Shown here piece after piece: positions 1 to 5,150 of a stretch of DNA of 5,881 nt. A model generated the notes under the pieces. The model was not told where the DNA came from and did no database searches. It saw only the letters and a list, made by a program, of their open reading frames with translations. The position numbers were made by a program, and so were the translations under genes. Every line of letters begins with the position of its first letter. Position 1 is the first letter of the stretch. Origin of the DNA: Flavobacteriaceae bacterium (GTDB lineage Bacteria; Bacteroidota; Bacteroidia; Flavobacteriales; Flavobacteriaceae). The stretch lies in assembly GCA_023141985.1 (NCBI GenBank), contig JAGLKH010000121.1:1-5881 (forward strand). The letters are read 5' to 3'.

Positions 1-412
1 ATTGGTATTACAAGCATCGGCTATGGGCAACGGAGGAGAAATATTTGTTTTTAAAATGGGAAAGCCTATTAAAATCTATGATATTGCCGTACATATAATC
101 CGTCTTTCTGGCTTAAGGTTTCCAGAAGATATCGATATAAAAATTATAGGTTTACGTCCTGGTGAAAAAATTTCGGAAGAATTATATTCAGAAAATGAAA
201 TTGTAGCACCTACTTCACATAATAAAATTCTAATGGTAAAAACTAAACCCTTCAAACAGGAAATAATAGAAGAAAAAATAAATAATCTATGCAAAAAGAA
301 TTTTAAATCTCAAAAATTAGAAGTTGTTGCACTAATGAAGAATATTTTACCTGAATATGTTTCAAATAATTCAAAATTTGAAATGTTAGACATATACAGA
401 ATAAAACGTTAA
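1..412 (+). CDS. C-terminal part of a nucleotide-sugar epimerase/dehydratase (FlaA1/CapD/WbpM-type polysaccharide biosynthesis protein), 5' truncated
   Basis: Only the last 136 codons are in the window. The reading frame is open at the left edge (first complete codon at base 2), so the true start lies upstream. The family is a membrane-anchored short-chain dehydrogenase/reductase of about 600 residues that dehydrates or epimerises UDP-sugars for O-antigen, capsule or glycan synthesis at the inner membrane. Visible family signatures are ASAMGNGGEIFVF near the start, the MGKPIKIYDIA segment, GLRPGEKISEEL (residues 51-62) and the near-terminal LPEYVSNNSKFE. The Rossmann domain, catalytic residues and membrane helices are outside the window, so the exact sugar cannot be told. 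One oddity is FKMG, where homologues as I remember them usually have FDMG. The gene converges on proline dehydrogenase and their stop codons overlap. It is probably the last gene of a polysaccharide cluster extending to the left. Family assignment is firm; the specific reaction is unknown. Confidence 0.9.
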   Translation, partial: LVLQASAMGNGGEIFVFKMGKPIKIYDIAVHIIRLSGLRFPEDIDIKIIGLRPGEKISEELYSENEIVAPTSHNKILMVKTKPFKQEIIEEKINNLCKKNFKSQKLEVVALMKNILPEYVSNNSKFEMLDIYRIKR

Positions 413-1581
413 ATTTTACGTCTTTTCTTTTCTTCCATAAGTAAATTTAACTCTCTACTTGTTTGACCGGCAACCGAAGTGTTCTCCTCTGCCCTTCTTA
501 TAAGATATGGCATAACATCTTTAACGGGACCAAAAGGCACATATTTAGCAACATTATAGCCTTCGTTAGCAAGATTAAAACTAATATGATCACTCATTCC
601 ATATAATTGTCCAAACCAAACGCGATTATCATTTATAGCAATATTTCTTTTCTGCATTAAATGCATTGCCAAATAAGAACTTTCTTCATTATGAGTGCCT
701 ATAAATAATGAAATATCATCTAAATGATCTAAAATATATGTAAGTATATTATTAAAATTATCATCTGTTTCTTGCTTATTTTTACAAATAGGTGATGGAT
801 AACCTTTTTCATCGGCTCTTTCACGTTCTTTCTCCATATAAGCTCCACGAACAATCTTCATTCCTAATTTAAATCCTTCGGTTTTAGATTGCTCATGCAA
901 CTGCTTTAAATAATCTAATCTATCCCAACGATACAACTGCAAAGTAGTAAATACAATAGGTTTTTCTGTATTATATATTCTCATCATTTTCTCAACAATA
1001 GCATCTGCTGCATCTTGCATCCAACTTTCTTCTGCATCAATTAAAAGCAATATATCTTTCTCTTTTGCCAGTTTACAGGCTTCATCATAGCGCTCTACTA
1101 CCCTATTCCATTCTTTTTCTTCATCCTCTGTAAACTTTAATCCAAGCCCTTTTTTTTCATATAAATCAATACGTCCAAAACCTGTTGGTTTAAATACTGC
1201 AATAGGCATTGCCTCTTTTAGTTTAGCAAAATTTATGATCTCGAGAGTTTTATTTAGAGCTTTATCAAATTGCGCTTCACTTTCTTTACCTTCAACAGAA
1301 TAATCTAAAACGCTGGACACACCTTTACCATACATTTTATCGATTACAGGCAAACAATCTTCTTCATTTACTCCACCACAAAAATGATCGAAAACTGTAG
1401 ACCGAATCAAGCCTTCAACAGGTAAATTGGCTTTTAAAGCAAAATTTGTAGCTGCTGTACCAATTCTAACTAATGGTTGATGAGAGATCATCTTAAACAA
1501 AAAATAAGCACGTTCTAACTGTGAATCATTTTTAAGCTGAAATGCAACATTTGTGTTATCAAATATTTTTTCTGTTACCAT
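409..1581 (-). CDS. Proline dehydrogenase (monofunctional, FAD-dependent)
   Basis: This 390-residue enzyme oxidises L-proline to 1-pyrroline-5-carboxylate with FAD and passes the electrons to the quinone pool, the first step of proline catabolism. Family motifs appear in barrel order: LLLIDAEESW (178-187), GMKIVRGAYMEKERE (240-254), FIGTHNEESS (293-302), WFGQLYGMSDHISFNLA (322-338) and KYVPFGPVKDVMPYLIRR (346-363), the last running into AEENTSV. R362, R363 and E366 match the RRxxEN substrate-binding motif of the PRODH domain. The length suits a stand-alone enzyme. There is no aldehyde dehydrogenase domain, so it is not a bifunctional PutA, and it resembles the mitochondrial PRODH type. The ATG at 1581 is chosen because the N-terminus (IFDNTNVAFQLKNDSQLERAYFLFKMI region) is typical and a TATCTTTG promoter element lies just upstream. 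It is divergent from aroB across 95 bp and ends in a 4-bp overlap with the convergent polysaccharide gene. Confidence 0.96.
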   Translation of the reverse strand: MVTEKIFDNTNVAFQLKNDSQLERAYFLFKMISHQPLVRIGTAATNFALKANLPVEGLIRSTVFDHFCGGVNEEDCLPVIDKMYGKGVSSVLDYSVEGKESEAQFDKALNKTLEIINFAKLKEAMPIAVFKPTGFGRIDLYEKKGLGLKFTEDEEKEWNRVVERYDEACKLAKEKDILLLIDAEESWMQDAADAIVEKMMRIYNTEKPIVFTTLQLYRWDRLDYLKQLHEQSKTEGFKLGMKIVRGAYMEKERERADEKGYPSPICKNKQETDDNFNNILTYILDHLDDISLFIGTHNEESSYLAMHLMQKRNIAINDNRVWFGQLYGMSDHISFNLANEGYNVAKYVPFGPVKDVMPYLIRRAEENTSVAGQTSRELNLLMEEKKRRKI

Positions 1582-1599
1582 AGCAATAAAGATTTATAG

Positions 1600-1607
1600 C
1601 AAAGATA
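1600..1607 (-). promoter_or_regulatory. Putative -7 promoter element of proline dehydrogenase
   Basis: The minus strand reads TATCTTTG, an exact match to the Bacteroidota -7 consensus TAnnTTTG, ending 18 nt before the ATG. This predicts a very short leader. A clear -33 TTTG is not present; a TATG lies about 23 nt upstream. The match is exact but short, and the DNA is AT-rich. Confidence 0.45.
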
Positions 1608-1676
1608 TTTATTAAGAAGATATTTTTTTACATAAAAACTACTTATTTTAACACCCAAATAATCTGAATCATATTT

Positions 1677-2744
1677 ATGAAATCTATTGTTACCTCAAAT
1701 TATTCAATTCACTTTAATTCAACGTGTTACACCGAATTAAATCTGTATTTAAAAAAATCTGATTTTTCAAAAATATTTATCATTGTTGATACAAATACTC
1801 ATAATTTCTGCTATCCATATTTTATTGCTAAAGTAGAAACTAATCTCGAGATCGAAATCATTGAAATTGAAGCAGGAGAAATACATAAAACGATAGATAC
1901 TTGTGTTGGTGTTTGGAATGCTTTATCTGATCTAAATGCCGACAGGAAAAGTCTAATTATTAACCTTGGTGGTGGTGTGGTTACAGATTTAGGAGGTTTT
2001 GTGGCTTCAACCTTCAAACGTGGTATTAAGTATATTAATGTACCTACAACATTATTAGCAATGGTAGACGCTTCGGTTGGAGGAAAAACAGGGGTAGATT
2101 TAGACACTCTTAAAAACCAAATTGGTGTTATTAATCCGCCACAAATAGTTTTAGTGGATACCCAGTTCTTGAGTACTCTACCTCAAAATGAAATACGTTC
2201 TGGCTTTGCAGAAATGCTTAAACATGGCCTAATCCAAAGTGAAGTATATTGGGATAAACTAAAGGCTCAATCATTACAGTCTTATAAAGATTTAAGTGAC
2301 TTAATTTATGAATCTATAATAATAAAGCAAAGTGTCGTAGATCAAGATCCCTTTGAAGATAACTTGCGTAAGACATTAAATTTTGGACATACACTTGGTC
2401 ATGCTATCGAATCCTATTATTTGAGTAATCCTGAAAAACCAAGTTTACTACATGGTGAAGCCATTGCGATAGGGATGGTTTTAGCTGCACACATCTCTAA
2501 AGAAATACTTCAGTTTTCAGATGTTAAATGCCAGGAAATTAAAACTATTTTAATTAATATATTTGATAAAGTTGAAATAGTCGAAGATGATTATAGCTCA
2601 ATAATTGAGTTGTTAAAACATGATAAAAAAAATGAGCATGGTAATATTAATTTTGTCCTATTAAATGCCATTGGAAAACCAAAAATTAATTGTTTAGTAA
2701 ATAATGAGTTTATAATCAATTCATTAAAATATTATAGTAGTTAA
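1677..2744 (+). CDS. aroB: 3-dehydroquinate synthase
   Basis: AroB converts DAHP to 3-dehydroquinate, the second step of the shikimate pathway to aromatic amino acids, using NAD+ and a divalent metal (zinc or cobalt) in the cytoplasm. The 355-residue length is normal. Visible motifs are the NAD-binding GGGVVTDLGGFVAS (98-111), VPTTLLAMVDASVGGKTGVD (122-141), FAEMLKHG (177-184), RKTLNFGHTLGHAIES (231-246) and LLHGEAIAIGM (257-267). By spacing, the metal ligands are E179, H238 and H259, and K137, K182, R231, N235 and H242 fit the active-site set known from the fungal enzyme. Four or so extra residues separate the two metal histidines relative to the E. coli and Aspergillus enzymes, just before LLHGEA. 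The ATG at 1677 gives a standard N-terminus. No clear TAnnTTTG precedes it; TATTTTTT at 1621-1628 is the nearest weak match. It is divergent from proline dehydrogenase and followed on the same strand by a small acidic-tailed gene. Confidence 0.97.
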   Translation: MKSIVTSNYSIHFNSTCYTELNLYLKKSDFSKIFIIVDTNTHNFCYPYFIAKVETNLEIEIIEIEAGEIHKTIDTCVGVWNALSDLNADRKSLIINLGGGVVTDLGGFVASTFKRGIKYINVPTTLLAMVDASVGGKTGVDLDTLKNQIGVINPPQIVLVDTQFLSTLPQNEIRSGFAEMLKHGLIQSEVYWDKLKAQSLQSYKDLSDLIYESIIIKQSVVDQDPFEDNLRKTLNFGHTLGHAIESYYLSNPEKPSLLHGEAIAIGMVLAAHISKEILQFSDVKCQEIKTILINIFDKVEIVEDDYSSIIELLKHDKKNEHGNINFVLLNAIGKPKINCLVNNEFIINSLKYYSS

Positions 2745-2755
2745 TTTTGAATTAA
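2741..2755 (+). other. Small AT-only inverted repeat at the aroB stop codon
   Basis: TTAATT and AATTAA form perfect 6-bp arms around a TTG loop, overlapping the aroB TAA. With no GC pair and no following T-tract it is a weak candidate for a transcript-end structure, and short AT palindromes are expected by chance here. Confidence 0.2.
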
Positions 2756-2797
2756 TATAATTTGTAATTTTATATGGTTACTACTTTAAAAAAGTTA

Positions 2798-2828
2798 TTG
2801 CTTATTTAAACATTGACAAATACTTTTA
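2798..2828 (+). promoter_or_regulatory. Possible weak promoter of the small acidic-tailed gene
   Basis: TTG at 2798-2800 and TACTTTTA at 2821-2828 are separated by 20 bp. This resembles the Bacteroidota -33 TTTG / -7 TAnnTTTG pair with one mismatch in each element. The -7-like box ends 2 bp before the ATG at 2831, so transcription would begin at or very near the start codon (leaderless). Read-through from aroB is an equally good explanation for expression. Confidence 0.2.
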
Positions 2829-2830
2829 TA

Positions 2831-3112
2831 ATGAGAAGAATTATTGTTGATTTAAAAAAACTTACTCCTGAAATTTTTAAACTCTTAACTAAAAAATTTC
2901 CTGATGGCTATAATGATAGCGATATTATAGTTTTTGAGAATCATCATAACGAAATTATCGAAGCTGTTGAAGTTAAAACAGAGGACTCCATTTATTTGGT
3001 TAAAGTTAGCAGCAAGCTACATTATACAATGACTAACTTTAATAAAGCTGACATGAAAGTTAATAAATTAGGAAATATTGTTTTTAATAAAGAAGAAGAA
3101 GAAGAAGAGTAG
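2831..3112 (+). CDS. Small conserved flavobacterial protein with acidic C-terminal tail, function unknown
   Basis: This is a 93-residue soluble protein with no signal peptide and no membrane segment. The body (MRRIIVDLKKLTPEIF, then LLTKKFPDGYNDSDIIVFEN, then EIIEAVEVKTEDSIYLVKVS) alternates predicted helix and strand. It resembles a small protein I remember as widespread downstream of aroB in Flavobacteriaceae, sometimes labelled 'DNA primase' without visible primase motifs; none are present here. The chain ends in a run of six glutamates encoded by a GAA repeat, and homologues as I recall them also end in a variable Asp/Glu tail. I choose the ATG at 2831 rather than the in-frame TTG at 2813, because the six extra residues look non-conserved and the TTG sits where promoter sequence would be. 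It follows aroB by 86 bp on the same strand, so co-transcription is possible. Its function is not known to me; an acidic tail can suit binding to basic partners or metals, which is speculation. Confidence 0.8.
   Translation: MRRIIVDLKKLTPEIFKLLTKKFPDGYNDSDIIVFENHHNEIIEAVEVKTEDSIYLVKVSSKLHYTMTNFNKADMKVNKLGNIVFNKEEEEEE
3092..3109 (+). repeat. GAA trinucleotide run encoding the poly-glutamate tail
   Basis: Five GAA codons and one GAG run directly into the TAG stop of the small protein. Slippage in units of three would lengthen or shorten the acidic tail without breaking the frame. The run also supplies one arm of an inverted repeat with the CTTCTTCT downstream. Confidence 0.85.
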
Positions 3113-3131
3113 TCCTATTAACACTTCTTCT
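3100..3131 (+). terminator. Possible transcript-end hairpin between convergent genes (AGAAGAAG/CTTCTTCT)
   Basis: AGAAGAAG (3100-3107) pairs perfectly with CTTCTTCT (3124-3131) across a 16-nt loop, spanning the stop of the small acidic-tailed gene. Read from either strand it lies at the convergent gene ends. No T-tract follows, so it is not a classical intrinsic terminator, and one arm is also part of a coding GAA repeat. Confidence 0.25.
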
Positions 3132-3146
3132 AAGCAATTATGCTTA
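3131..3146. terminator. Short inverted repeat overlapping the Lrp/AsnC stop codon
   Basis: TAAGCA and TGCTTA form perfect 6-bp arms around ATTA. The Lrp/AsnC stop codon (3144-3146, minus strand) is inside the right arm. It shares base 3131 with the hairpin to its left. There is no poly-T tail on either strand, so a bidirectional terminator role is only a possibility. Confidence 0.3.
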
Positions 3147-3623
3147 CAACTCATTAAAAATCGAGTGCATTAAACGCTTCTTATCATTAATACTTTCTTC
3201 AAGAGAAATCATGGTTTCTGTTCTATAAACCCCTTCAATATCGTCTAGCATAAAAATAATATCTTTTGCATGGGACGTATCTTTTGCTCTTATTTTGCAA
3301 AAAATATTAAATTTTCCAGTAGTAATATGTGCTACAGTTACGTAAGGGATATTATAAATACGTTCTAAAACAAATTTTGTTTGAGAAGTATTTTTTAAAA
3401 ATACACCTACATAAGCTATAAACGAATATCCTAATTTTTTGTAATCCAAAGTTAAAGATGACCCTTTCATGATTCCTCCTTCTTCCATTTTCTTAACTCT
3501 TACATGAACTGTGCCAGCAGAAATTAATAATTTTTTAGCAATATCTGTAAAAGGAATTCTTGTATTGTCTATTAACATATCAAGAATTTGATGATCAATT
3601 TCGTCTAATTTAAATTTAGCCAT
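3144..3623 (-). CDS. Lrp/AsnC family transcriptional regulator
   Basis: This is a 159-residue DNA-binding regulator of the leucine-responsive/feast-famine family. Such proteins assemble as dimers to octamers and change DNA binding when an amino acid docks in the C-terminal RAM domain. The N-terminal winged helix-turn-helix is visible: LDEIDHQILDMLIDNTRIPF (6-25), then DIAKKLLISAGTVHVRVKKM (27-46). The glycine-rich end of the wing, EEGGIMKGSS, leads into the alpha/beta RAM domain (about 66-140), which contains the family's TTGKFNIFCKIRAKD segment (101-115). The ATG at 3623 is chosen because MAKFKLDEID is a typical family start and a TATTTTTG promoter box lies 24 nt upstream. It lies 70 bp downstream of the M14 peptidase on the same strand but has its own candidate promoter. 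It is convergent with the small acidic-tailed gene. The effector is unknown; proximity to proline and peptide catabolism suggests an amino acid, by inference only. Confidence 0.95.
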   Translation of the reverse strand: MAKFKLDEIDHQILDMLIDNTRIPFTDIAKKLLISAGTVHVRVKKMEEGGIMKGSSLTLDYKKLGYSFIAYVGVFLKNTSQTKFVLERIYNIPYVTVAHITTGKFNIFCKIRAKDTSHAKDIIFMLDDIEGVYRTETMISLEESINDKKRLMHSIFNEL

Positions 3624-3647
3624 TTTATGTTTTTATTAGATAATAAG

Positions 3648-3655
3648 CAAAAATA
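3648..3655 (-). promoter_or_regulatory. Putative -7 promoter element of the Lrp/AsnC regulator
   Basis: The minus strand reads TATTTTTG, an exact TAnnTTTG match, 24 nt before the ATG. No convincing TTTG is found 19-23 bp further upstream. It suggests that the regulator can be transcribed separately from the peptidase gene upstream of it. Confidence 0.4.
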
Positions 3656-3693
3656 ATACATTTTTATTGAAAAATATCTACTATGATTAAAGA

Positions 3694-4851
3694 TTATTTG
3701 ATTATTAATGATATTTTGCTGTTATTTATTAAAACGAAATCGTTTTCGTGGCCCATTTTTAATTCATTAGAATTAACAGATAAAACTCTATTTTTATTTG
3801 CATTTATCTCTTTATGACCATAATACTCACTTAGATTCGATATGTTTTCAATTTTAGGAACAAATTCAATAGAATCCCCTTTTAGTCGTTCTTGATATAG
3901 AAATCCAATATCAACAACCTTAATCCCTCTTTTAATTTTAACTTTAGCATTTCTAATAATAACATCATAAAAGCATTTCTCATTTTTTGGAATATCAAAA
4001 TATGGCTCATAATTATTACCGCTGGTGCTGTTCTCAGCAATGTATTTTAATGCGGTTAATAAAGATTGAAAGATATACTCTCTGGTCTTCTCTCTTGGAT
4101 AATCGTTTTTATAATGACCTGCTTCAAATAAAATGGTTGGTACATTATGACTTTGAAATGTGTCTCCAACACAATTAATATTAAATGCATCGCTGTATAT
4201 ACCAACTTGATTAGGGATTTGTTTTTGTAGTACATTATTCATCTCTGCAATAATTTCCATTGCAACAGTTCTACTTTGTGTTAAACTACAGGATTCGTCT
4301 TGAGCTGGACTTAAAAAGGAAACAGTTGCAGGATTATTTGTTTTTCCAGCACTAAAAATAGTACGCTGGTCATGAAGATTAAAACAAAAATCTGGCTTAA
4401 AAGCATCAAAATATTTTCTCAACACCAAACTTTCCGGTTGTGATAAATCTTGTGCATCACGATTTAAATCAATACCATTTGCAGTGAAACGAGTATAAGC
4501 CACTGCTCCATCAGGATTTAGTATAGGAATGATCTTTAGTGTGCAATTGTTAAGAATAGTGTCTGTAAACGTATTAGAATCACTCAAAATATTAAAAATA
4601 TCAAATAAAGCTTTGGTTGTTGTAGATTCATTGCCATGCATTTGTGACCACATCAATACTTTTTTCTCTCCTTTACCAATAGTAATAGAATATATTTTTT
4701 CTCCTCTCACTGATTTCGCAATACTATCAACTTTGAAAATTGATGGCAGATTTTCTAAAAGAGGTTCAATACTTTTGGTATAAATATATCGACCAAAAAG
4801 CAGCTTTTCTTTATAAGATTTATAGAGCAATTTTAAAATTTCTATTTGCAT
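3694..4851 (-). CDS. M14-family zinc carboxypeptidase-like metallopeptidase
   Basis: This 385-residue protein has the complete M14 active-site pattern, numbered from the ATG at 4851. H72 and E75 (MHGNE) and H160 (NLHDQ) are zinc ligands, and E243 (LFEAGHY) is the catalytic glutamate. NPDGA (112-116) and DLNRD (128-132) match the substrate-binding loops, with N130/R131 taking the role of N144/R145 of carboxypeptidase A; R121 may match its R127. Such enzymes remove C-terminal residues from peptides or cleave related amide bonds. There is no signal peptide or membrane segment, so it is probably cytoplasmic. About 100 residues after the catalytic core (about 285-385) form a tail I do not recognise, predicted to be strand-rich. 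An in-frame TTG at 4872 would add seven residues, but it falls inside the TACCTTTG promoter element, so ATG 4851 is preferred. The gene is divergent from the XRE regulator across a region with shared operator-like palindromes, and lies upstream of Lrp/AsnC. The substrate is unknown. Confidence 0.92.
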   Translation of the reverse strand: MQIEILKLLYKSYKEKLLFGRYIYTKSIEPLLENLPSIFKVDSIAKSVRGEKIYSITIGKGEKKVLMWSQMHGNESTTTKALFDIFNILSDSNTFTDTILNNCTLKIIPILNPDGAVAYTRFTANGIDLNRDAQDLSQPESLVLRKYFDAFKPDFCFNLHDQRTIFSAGKTNNPATVSFLSPAQDESCSLTQSRTVAMEIIAEMNNVLQKQIPNQVGIYSDAFNINCVGDTFQSHNVPTILFEAGHYKNDYPREKTREYIFQSLLTALKYIAENSTSGNNYEPYFDIPKNEKCFYDVIIRNAKVKIKRGIKVVDIGFLYQERLKGDSIEFVPKIENISNLSEYYGHKEINANKNRVLSVNSNELKMGHENDFVLINNSKISLIIK

Positions 4852-4864
4852 TTTATTTTTTCGA

Positions 4865-4880
4865 GAATACAAAGGTAAAC
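4865..4880 (-). promoter_or_regulatory. Operator-like site 1 at the M14 peptidase promoter
   Basis: The minus strand reads GTTTACCTTTGTATTC, matching 12 of 16 positions of the motif GTTTACAATTGTAAAC seen in better copies to the right. It contains the -7 element in the same register as site 3. An overlapping weaker inverted repeat, AACATTTGTT (4878-4887), lies between it and site 2. Part of the match is forced by the promoter box itself, so this is the least secure of the four. Confidence 0.4.
4870..4877 (-). promoter_or_regulatory. Putative -7 promoter element of the M14 peptidase
   Basis: The minus strand reads TACCTTTG, an exact TAnnTTTG match, ending 18 nt before the ATG at 4851. An ATTG lies 16 bp upstream inside the perfect palindrome (site 2), a somewhat short spacing for a -33 element. 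A protein bound at site 1 or site 2 would cover this promoter. Confidence 0.55.
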
Positions 4881-4889
4881 ATTTGTTAC

Positions 4890-4903
4890 TTTACAATTGT
4901 AAA
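4890..4903. promoter_or_regulatory. Operator-like site 2: perfect 14-bp palindrome
   Basis: TTTACAATTGTAAA is identical on both strands. With its flanks it matches 15 of 16 positions of GTTTACAATTGTAAAC. It lies just upstream of the peptidase -7 element and resembles sites 3 and 4 at the XRE promoter. The likely ligand is the dimeric XRE regulator encoded from 5142; this is inference. Confidence 0.65.
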
Positions 4904-4904
4904 C

Positions 4905-5098
4905 ACTTAACTGTCTTTTTTTGCTACATTATTGAACATTATATATCATAATCTTAAATTCGTAAAGCAATAATAGTGTATTTAAATAAAAATATAGTTA
5001 ATATATTTTATTTCAATAGATTATAATAATTTATATAAAGTTAAGATTTAGCTTATTAGTAAAAATTTATTAATATTATAGGCTAAAATAACTAATAT
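4905..5098. other. AT-rich non-coding spacer between the two operator pairs
   Basis: I find no credible gene, RNA structure or strong promoter here. Stops are frequent in all frames and the sequence is dominated by A and T runs. It may serve only as a flexible spacer between the operator pairs at each end of the divergent region. Confidence 0.6.
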
Positions 5099-5099
5099 G

Positions 5100-5113
5100 T
5101 TTACATTTGTAAA
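5100..5113 (+). promoter_or_regulatory. Operator-like site 3 at the XRE promoter
   Basis: TTTACATTTGTAAA is a 12-of-14 palindrome (only the central pair is asymmetric). With the flanking G at 5099 it matches 14 of 16 positions of GTTTACAATTGTAAAC. The candidate -7 element TACATTTG lies wholly within it, so binding would block transcription of the XRE gene. Confidence 0.6.
5102..5109 (+). promoter_or_regulatory. Putative -7 promoter element of the XRE regulator
   Basis: TACATTTG matches TAnnTTTG exactly, 32 nt before the ATG, and lies inside operator-like site 3. No clear TTTG is found at the usual distance upstream, which would fit a weak or regulated promoter. Confidence 0.5.
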
Positions 5114-5134
5114 TAAATAATTTTCATTTTATCT

Positions 5135-5150
5135 GTTTACAATGATAAAC
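5135..5150 (+). promoter_or_regulatory. Operator-like site 4 overlapping the XRE start codon
   Basis: GTTTACAATGATAAAC has perfect GTTTA/TAAAC arms and matches 14 of 16 positions of the motif. The ATG of the XRE gene (5142-5144) is at its centre, and the two bases that differ from the consensus lie within or next to that ATG. Its position fits autorepression by blocking elongation or initiation. Confidence 0.55.

Noticed and set aside
76..294. Minus-strand open frame inside the polysaccharide gene
   Set aside because: Antisense shadow of a strongly conserved family segment.
1811..2107. Minus-strand open frame inside aroB
   Set aside because: It is a shadow of the aroB coding frame, proline- and serine-rich with no family resemblance.
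2813..2830. TTG start extending the small acidic-tailed protein by six residues
   Set aside because: The added residues look unconstrained, the ATG at 2831 gives a natural N-terminus, and the region resembles promoter sequence.
3731..3746. Near-palindrome AAAACGA-AA-TCGTTTT
   Set aside because: It lies within the coding end of the M14 peptidase, has no T-tract and does not resemble the operator motif; likely chance.
3987..4178. Plus-strand open frame inside the M14 peptidase gene
   Set aside because: It lies antisense within a well-supported gene; composition is not protein-like and there is no promoter.
4529..4783. Plus-strand open frame inside the M14 peptidase gene
   Set aside because: It is antisense to the conserved zinc-binding region; explained by codon bias of the real gene.
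4852..4872. TTG start extending the M14 peptidase by seven residues
   Set aside because: The TTG lies inside the TACCTTTG promoter box, so it would probably not be in the transcript.
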